Position numbers and translations under genes: made by a program. Of a stretch of 17,760 bases of DNA, positions 14,090-17,760 are shown piece by piece. Source of the stretch: an uncultured Ruminococcus sp. (lineage in GTDB: Bacteria; Bacillota; Clostridia; Oscillospirales; Ruminococcaceae); the NCBI GenBank assembly GCA_900545285.1, contig UQYK01000042.1:1-17760 (forward strand). Reading direction: 5' to 3'. Within the stretch, counting starts at the first letter, position 1, and each line of letters opens with the position of its first letter. Below the pieces are notes generated by a model that saw nothing but the letters and a program-made list of their open reading frames with translations, had not been told where the DNA came from and searched no databases.

Positions 14090-14812
14090 TCAATCCTCCT
14101 TTGCCATCTGATCGTAGAGATAGGTGCGCCACTGTTCACCAATCTTTTTCTTGTTGCGGATATTGATGGGCAGCGTTTCGCCGCTGGAAAGACGGAACAG
14201 GTTGCCATCCATTTCCTGAATGTGCTGCATGTTGACCAGAATGCCCCGGATACAGGGGAGAAAGCGCTCGTCTGCTTCCAGAGGTGCTGTCAGCTTGCCG
14301 AAGGGAACCGAAAGCGAGATGCACTCGGTCTCTGTGTGGATCACCGTGGTGTGCCCCTGTACATCAATATACAGGATTTTTTCAGTGGAAATGCTGCGCG
14401 GCACATTTTCCTGAACGATTTCCAGAAACGGCACGGCATAGTCCGGCTGCAATTCCAGAAACTGCATGGCCTGTTCGAATTCTTCCGGTACAATGGGCTT
14501 TACCAGATAATACACCGCCCGTACAGAATAGCTTTGCCGGAGGAAGTCGGTGCTGCTGGAAAGAAAAATCAGTTTTGTGGTGCTTCCGGCGGCGAACAGC
14601 TCCTTGGCTGCGTCCATGCCGGTCTTTTCCTTCATATAAATATCCAGGAAAACTACATCGAAAATCTGGTGCCGTGCGGCTTCCAGATAATCCTCGGCAC
14701 AGGAGAATTCTTCCAGTACCGCGGTGATGCGGTGTTTTTTCAGGTAGACGTGCAGATATAATTTCAGACTGTTGCGGTCTGCGGCAGAGTCATCAACCAG
14801 TGCAAAATGCAT
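14090..14812 (-). CDS. LytTR-family response regulator
   Basis: The 240-residue cytoplasmic transcription regulator opens with a receiver domain (about 1-118): acidic pair Asp7-Asp8 (ALVDDS), phosphate acceptor Asp57 (VVFLDIYM), conserved Ser/Thr region FLSSS, and Lys in YYLVKP. A LytTR DNA-binding domain follows (about 137-230): ILYIDVQGHTTVIHT, FLPCIRGILVNMQHI and LPINIRNKKKI are characteristic. Such regulators bind pairs of short direct repeats next to promoters. ATG at 14812 follows GGAGGTGG by about 8 bases; an in-frame GTG at 14824 overlaps that ribosome site. It is first in the operon, followed by the surface protein and the kinase. A TGCGTTT repeat pair upstream, in the divergent gap, is a candidate binding site. 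Confidence 0.93.
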   Translation of the reverse strand: MHFALVDDSAADRNSLKLYLHVYLKKHRITAVLEEFSCAEDYLEAARHQIFDVVFLDIYMKEKTGMDAAKELFAAGSTTKLIFLSSSTDFLRQSYSVRAVYYLVKPIVPEEFEQAMQFLELQPDYAVPFLEIVQENVPRSISTEKILYIDVQGHTTVIHTETECISLSVPFGKLTAPLEADERFLPCIRGILVNMQHIQEMDGNLFRLSSGETLPINIRNKKKIGEQWRTYLYDQMAKED

Positions 14813-14871
14813 ATGCAAAACCACCTCCGTTGGATTGTAAACTTTTGAATAGGCATACGATTACAGATTAC

Positions 14872-14900
14872 ATTATAACATATTTTTCATGGATTGTCGA
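14872..14900 (-). promoter_or_regulatory. Promoter of the LytTR/surface-protein/kinase operon
   Basis: On the minus strand, TCGACA (14900-14895), 17 bp, then TATAAT (14877-14872), with TG one base before the -10. The start would be near 14865, within a tandem GATTACA repeat (plus-strand sense, 14859-14872). Confidence 0.8.
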
Positions 14901-14910
14901 GAGGAATTTT

Positions 14911-14942
14911 TGCGTTTCATGAAGAAAAAATGCGTTTTGCGT
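14911..14942. promoter_or_regulatory. Direct repeats TGCGTTT, candidate LytTR-regulator binding site
   Basis: TGCGTTT occurs at 14911-14917 and 14931-14937 (20 bp apart), with a third partial copy TGCGT at 14938-14942. They lie between the divergent promoters, just upstream of the rightward -35 at 14951. Paired direct repeats about two helical turns apart suit LytTR-type binding; the assignment is inferred. Confidence 0.45.
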
Positions 14943-14950
14943 AAAATGTA

Positions 14951-14979
14951 TTGCATAACTGTGAAACTTCCTGTATAAT
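14951..14979 (+). promoter_or_regulatory. Promoter of the divergent lipoprotein gene
   Basis: TTGCAT (14951-14956), 17 bp, TATAAT (14974-14979). The -35 is a weaker match, which fits activator dependence. The start near 14986 gives a leader of about 98 nt. Confidence 0.75.
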
Positions 14980-14990
14980 TATATCATCAA

Positions 14991-15025
14991 CGGCGCGGCT
15001 TTCTAAACGAAATGCCGGAACGCCG
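14991..15025 (+). other. GC-rich hairpin in the lipoprotein leader
   Basis: CGGCG plus CGGC (14991-14999) pair with GCCG (15014-15017) and CGCCG (15021-15025), nine pairs with a 3-base bulge (GAA). It lies at the start of the transcript, well before the ribosome site at 15068-15073. No known RNA class is recognised. Confidence 0.45.
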
Positions 15026-15083
15026 CCCAGAGCAGAGCAGGCGAAGGCGTGTTCTGACGAAACTGAAAAGGAGATTAGAATTG

Positions 15084-15662
15084 GTGAAACTGAAAAAAAT
15101 GTTGGCATGGCTGACTGCAATGGCAATGATTGGAACGGCTGCACTGGCAACTGCCTGCGGTTCAGGGGATGATGCTTCTTCTTCCAAGACAGAATCATCT
15201 GCTGCGGAATCCAAGGATGCTGCGGCAGATGATGCAGAAGCAGAAGATCTTGCAGCAGATGACGCAGACGCAGAGGAAAGCGGCAGTACAGATGATGAAA
15301 CCGCAGCGTATGCAGAAGCACTGGCAGGTACTCTCTGGCTGGGTATGGATGCAGAATACAATTGCTATGCAATGGGCTTCAATGATGAAGAAATCGTGTT
15401 TGAAGCAGATGACGGCTCTTCCGCTTCCGGTTACTGGGGCGTTACCGCAGGGGATCCTACCATTTATATTTTCGAGGATGCAGAACTGACCAACCAGATC
15501 GCTTCCATTCCGTGGAGCTATGATATGGAAAATGGCGTGATGATCCTCAATGACAATGTGATCATGGCGCAGGCAGACAGCTACAGCTTTTCTGATGCAG
15601 CAAATGGCAACTGCCGCAAAGGTACAGGAATACCTGCAGGGTACTTACTGGGTCGGCACTGA
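15084..15662 (+). CDS. Lipoprotein, first part of a frameshifted gene (domain 1)
   Basis: The signal MKLKKMLAWLTAMAMIG leads to lipobox LATAC, then an Asp/Glu/Ala/Ser-rich linker and one domain of about 90 residues starting LAGTLWLGMDAEYNCYAMGF. The frame then runs into a tail (NGNCRKGTGIPAGYLLGRH) unlike the rest. The +1 frame from about 15561 continues with a second copy of the same domain, so the gene most likely carries an extra base near the GG at 15606-15607. The start is GTG 15084 or TTG 15081 behind AAGGAG (15068-15073); ATG 15099 is too far from it. It is divergent from the LytTR operon, with its own promoter. The family is unknown. As it stands the piece would be a shortened but exported lipoprotein. 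Confidence 0.8.
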   Translation: MKLKKMLAWLTAMAMIGTAALATACGSGDDASSSKTESSAAESKDAAADDAEAEDLAADDADAEESGSTDDETAAYAEALAGTLWLGMDAEYNCYAMGFNDEEIVFEADDGSSASGYWGVTAGDPTIYIFEDAELTNQIASIPWSYDMENGVMILNDNVIMAQADSYSFSDAANGNCRKGTGIPAGYLLGRH

Positions 15663-15966
15663 TGACACTAGCGCATCTGCCATTTCCATGAGCAGCGATA
15701 CCCTGGAGATCATTGAACTCAGCCAGGACGGCACACTGGATCAGGGATCGTTCCTGTGGAGCATGGACTATGACACTCTGAATGCCTATGATGAAAATTA
15801 CAATCTGCTGGCAAGCTTCGGCTGGGATATTTCAGAGGACGGCTCAGAATTGCAGCTGACCAATGACGGCGAGAGCGTCGTGTATACACAGGTATCCGAA
15901 GAAGATGCCAACGCTGTAGTTGCATATTTGTATTCAGTAATGGGATTGGAAGAATCTGCGGGATAA
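15595..15966 (+). CDS. Lipoprotein, second part of the frameshifted gene (domain 2)
   Basis: This frame overlaps the end of the first part. After about eight residues it gives VQEYLQGTYWVGTDDTSAS, a domain that parallels domain 1: LAGTLWLG versus LQGTYWVG, then tryptophan-containing beta repeats and a D/E-N-Y/L-ASFGW segment matching ELTNQIASIPW. It has no export signal, and no ribosome site precedes the ATG at 15595, so it is not expected to be made alone. Removing one G at 15606-15607 would join both parts into one lipoprotein of about 293 residues. It could be a mutation, an assembly error or, less likely, programmed frameshifting; no classic slippery run is present. Confidence 0.72.
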   Translation: MQQMATAAKVQEYLQGTYWVGTDDTSASAISMSSDTLEIIELSQDGTLDQGSFLWSMDYDTLNAYDENYNLLASFGWDISEDGSELQLTNDGESVVYTQVSEEDANAVVAYLYSVMGLEESAG

Positions 15967-15995
15967 GCAGAGGAAGTTCTATATCAAACGACACG

Positions 15996-16024
15996 CACCG
16001 CGTTCCGGACAAACGGAAACGGTG
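15996..16024 (+). other. Imperfect hairpin before the TM2 gene
   Basis: CACCG...TTCCG (15996-16007) pairs imperfectly with CGGAA...CGGTG (16014-16024), leaving a small internal bulge. There is no T run. The gap 15967-16047 has no clear promoter, so the TM2 gene is probably read from the lipoprotein promoter. Confidence 0.35.
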
Positions 16025-16047
16025 CCGGACGAAGGGAGGTTATGACC

Positions 16048-16245
16048 ATGAAAAGCAAAACCACAGCATTGATTCTCTCCATTCTGTTGGGAGAACTGGG
16101 CGTAGATCGTTTTTATCTGGGATATGTCGGTCTGGGTATCCTGAAGCTGATCACAGCAGGCGGTTTCGGTATCTGGTGGCTCATTGATCTGATTCTGATC
16201 GCTACCGGAAAAATGACAGCCAAGGATGGCAGTGAACTGGTATAA
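16048..16245 (+). CDS. TM2-domain small membrane protein
   Basis: The 65-residue product is almost wholly a TM2 domain: two membrane helices joined by a short turn. It carries the marks LGELGVDRFYLGYVGLGILK and GGFGIWWLIDLILI. The family is common in bacteria and has no single agreed function. A short charged tail (KMTAKDGSELV) follows. Start ATG 16048 lies 8 bases after GGGAGG (16034-16039); an ATG at 16042 is too close to that site. It follows the lipoprotein gene by 81 bp on the same strand and is followed by a strong terminator, so the two probably share a transcript. Confidence 0.92.
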   Translation: MKSKTTALILSILLGELGVDRFYLGYVGLGILKLITAGGFGIWWLIDLILIATGKMTAKDGSELV

Positions 16246-16343
16246 GCAGAAATATTATGCAAAGTGCTCTTAAAAGGCATTGTCTTTCCTTTGCCTTTTC
16301 CACTGTTCATATTGGAATCACATAGGCTTGTCAAAGCCATTGG

Positions 16344-16380
16344 AAAAAGCAGAGATCTTTCGTTATCTCTGCTTTTTTTT
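16344..16380 (+). terminator. Intrinsic terminator of the lipoprotein-TM2 unit
   Basis: AAAAAGCAGAGAT (16344-16356) pairs perfectly with ATCTCTGCTTTTT (16365-16377), with an 8-base loop and T run to 16380. A smaller hairpin, AAAAGGCA/TGCCTTTT (16272-16299), lies upstream and may add to termination. Confidence 0.93.
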
Positions 16381-16448
16381 TGAAGCTGGATACAAGAATA
16401 TTTTGGGGGAGAGAAATGCAGCATAAGAAATAACGAAAGGAGCGATTT

Positions 16449-17760
16449 ATGCCGGTATTGTTTCGAAAATTTGCCGCGGTCTGCATGGCAGCAACGTTTG
16501 GCTTTGCAGCAGTCGGCTGTCTAGACTGGGAGGAAGAGACCGCGCCGGCGGTACAGGGAAATGCTTCGGACAGCTATACCCTGATGTTGTATATGTGCGC
16601 TTCTGATCTGGAATCGGAAGGCGGATTTGCCACGGAAGACTTAAACGAGATCATGTATGGATATACCGCTGGCAATCTGAATATAATCGTGCAGACTGGC
16701 GGCACGGCGGAATGGCAGAACACCGTTGTGGCAGATGACCGTTGTCAGCGGTATCGGGTGACAGAGGATGGTCTGGAACTGGCAGACGACAGTCTGGGTA
16801 TGCAGAACATGGCAGACAGCGCCACACTGACCGACTTTATCCAGTATTGCAGCAGCAATTATGCCGCCGACCACTATGGGTTGGTGCTGTGGGATCACGG
16901 CGGCGGTGTGGTAGGCGGCTATGGCTATGACGAAAATTTTGACGGTGACAGCATGAGCCTGACAGAACTCTCCTACGCGCTGGGCGATGCCGGGGTGCAT
17001 CTGGATATGCTGGGGTTTGATGCATGCCTGATGGCAAACTTTGAAACCTGCTTAATGGCGGCGCCGTACGCCGATTACCTGATTGCCTCTGAGGAACCGG
17101 AGCCGGGATGCGGCTGGTACTATACCGACTGGATTGGCGCGCTTTCGGGAAATTGCGGAATTCCGCCAAAGACCTATGGAAAGCAGATCATCGACGATTA
17201 TATTACAGAAAGCGGTCTGGATTCTCCCAGCATGTATTCTACGCTGGGCATGTTTGATCTGAAACAGGTGACCCAGAAATTGCTGCCGGCACTCAGCCAG
17301 TTTTCCGATGACGCAGTGCAGCAGCTTTCTGCAGGGGAGTACCGTACTATTTCCCAGAGTCGCAGCAATACCCGTGCAGTGTATCAGTCGGAATTAGATC
17401 ACATTGATTTGCTGGACTATGCACAGCAGACTCAGGGCGAAGCGGCAGACCAGCTGGAACAGGCGGTTTCAGACTGTGTGGTGTATTATCAGGAAACGGA
17501 AAATGGCAGCGGAGACAATGGCTTATCTATTTTATTCCCGTATTATGATTTGTCTGCGCTGGATATGCTGGAAGAAATGTATCAGACCTTGGGGTATGAT
17601 GATGCGTATCCGGCATTTCTGGAGCAATTCGCCAATGTTATGGCAGGAGGGCAGATCTCTGTTTCCGAGTTTTCCAACACCCAGAATCACGCAGCGGCCA
17701 GCGAGTACAGCGGCTTTCAGTGGTTTGATGCGGATGCCGGCTATGACGAATCCTACTATG
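16449..17760 (+). CDS. Clostripain-family (C11) cysteine protease lipoprotein, 3' end cut off
   Basis: 437 codons are open to the right edge. The product begins MPVLFRKFAAVCMAATFGFA with lipobox AVGC (Cys24), so it should be a surface lipoprotein. It carries the C11 signature: YTLMLYMCASDLES, the catalytic His in LWDHGGG (His150) and the catalytic Cys in LGFDACLMANFE (Cys193). The His-Cys spacing of 43 residues suits the family. C11 enzymes usually cleave after Arg or Lys; the specificity is not readable here. The later region, ISQSRSNTRAVY and NGLSILFPYY, also fits the C11 pattern. ATG 16449 follows AAAGGAG (16436-16442) by 6 bases. It lies after a terminator, so it should have its own promoter, but none is clear in 16381-16435. 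Confidence 0.9.
   Translation, partial: MPVLFRKFAAVCMAATFGFAAVGCLDWEEETAPAVQGNASDSYTLMLYMCASDLESEGGFATEDLNEIMYGYTAGNLNIIVQTGGTAEWQNTVVADDRCQRYRVTEDGLELADDSLGMQNMADSATLTDFIQYCSSNYAADHYGLVLWDHGGGVVGGYGYDENFDGDSMSLTELSYALGDAGVHLDMLGFDACLMANFETCLMAAPYADYLIASEEPEPGCGWYYTDWIGALSGNCGIPPKTYGKQIIDDYITESGLDSPSMYSTLGMFDLKQVTQKLLPALSQFSDDAVQQLSAGEYRTISQSRSNTRAVYQSELDHIDLLDYAQQTQGEAADQLEQAVSDCVVYYQETENGSGDNGLSILFPYYDLSALDMLEEMYQTLGYDDAYPAFLEQFANVMAGGQISVSEFSNTQNHAAASEYSGFQWFDADAGYDESYY

Noticed and set aside
12475..14761. Plus-strand frames (279 and 280 codons) opposite the surface protein and the LytTR regulator
   Set aside because: They are antisense to a coupled operon and show no start signals or domains.
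14859..14872. Tandem GATTACA repeat at the predicted LytTR-operon start site
   Set aside because: Perfect but short and in AT-rich DNA; no period or position like a known regulator site. Noted with the promoter only.

Overview
The window looks like chromosome from a Gram-positive gut or rumen anaerobe of the Ruminococcus type (Oscillospiraceae); this is an inference. It rests on a lipoprotein GH5 glucanase with an accessory domain, several Cys-anchored lipoproteins, strong AGGAGG-type ribosome sites, near-consensus TTGACA/TATAAT promoters, a LytTR two-component system and a clostripain-type C11 protease. No phage, transposase, CRISPR array or rRNA was seen.

Layout. 1-241 (-): 5' end of an unrecognised secreted protein, running off the left edge. 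612-2426 (+): GH5 lipoprotein. 2574-3311 (+): AT-rich hypothetical membrane protein. These last two genes end in nearly the same hairpin terminator. 3559-3942 (-): a three-tRNA operon (Gly-TCC, Arg-TCT, His-GTG) with its own promoter and terminator. 4024-4131 (+): a possible 35-residue small protein. 4210-8524 (+): divergent parE-parC pair of a type IIA topoisomerase, most likely topoisomerase IV. 8687-9769 (+): zinc-ribbon / membrane / SH3-like protein. 9891-10448 (-): flavin reductase-like protein. 10568-14812 (-): a tight three-gene operon made of a LytTR response regulator, a membrane-anchored extracytoplasmic protein of unknown family, and a 7TMR-DISM histidine kinase. 15084-15966 (+): a lipoprotein gene with two related domains, broken by an apparent +1 frameshift. 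16048-16245 (+): TM2-domain protein. 16449 to the right edge (+): partial C11 protease lipoprotein.

The most interesting part is about 10.5-16.0 kb. The kinase has an extracellular jelly-roll-like sensor and a seven-helix membrane block. It is translationally coupled to an orphan surface protein and co-transcribed with a LytTR regulator. The gap to the divergent lipoprotein gene holds two TGCGTTT direct repeats spaced 20 bp apart, just upstream of that gene's weak -35. This suggests a self-contained signalling unit whose regulator controls the divergent lipoprotein and TM2 genes. The sequence supports the architecture; the regulatory link is inference.

Protein residue numbers count from the start codons chosen here. 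Family assignments come from motifs read by eye, not from searches.
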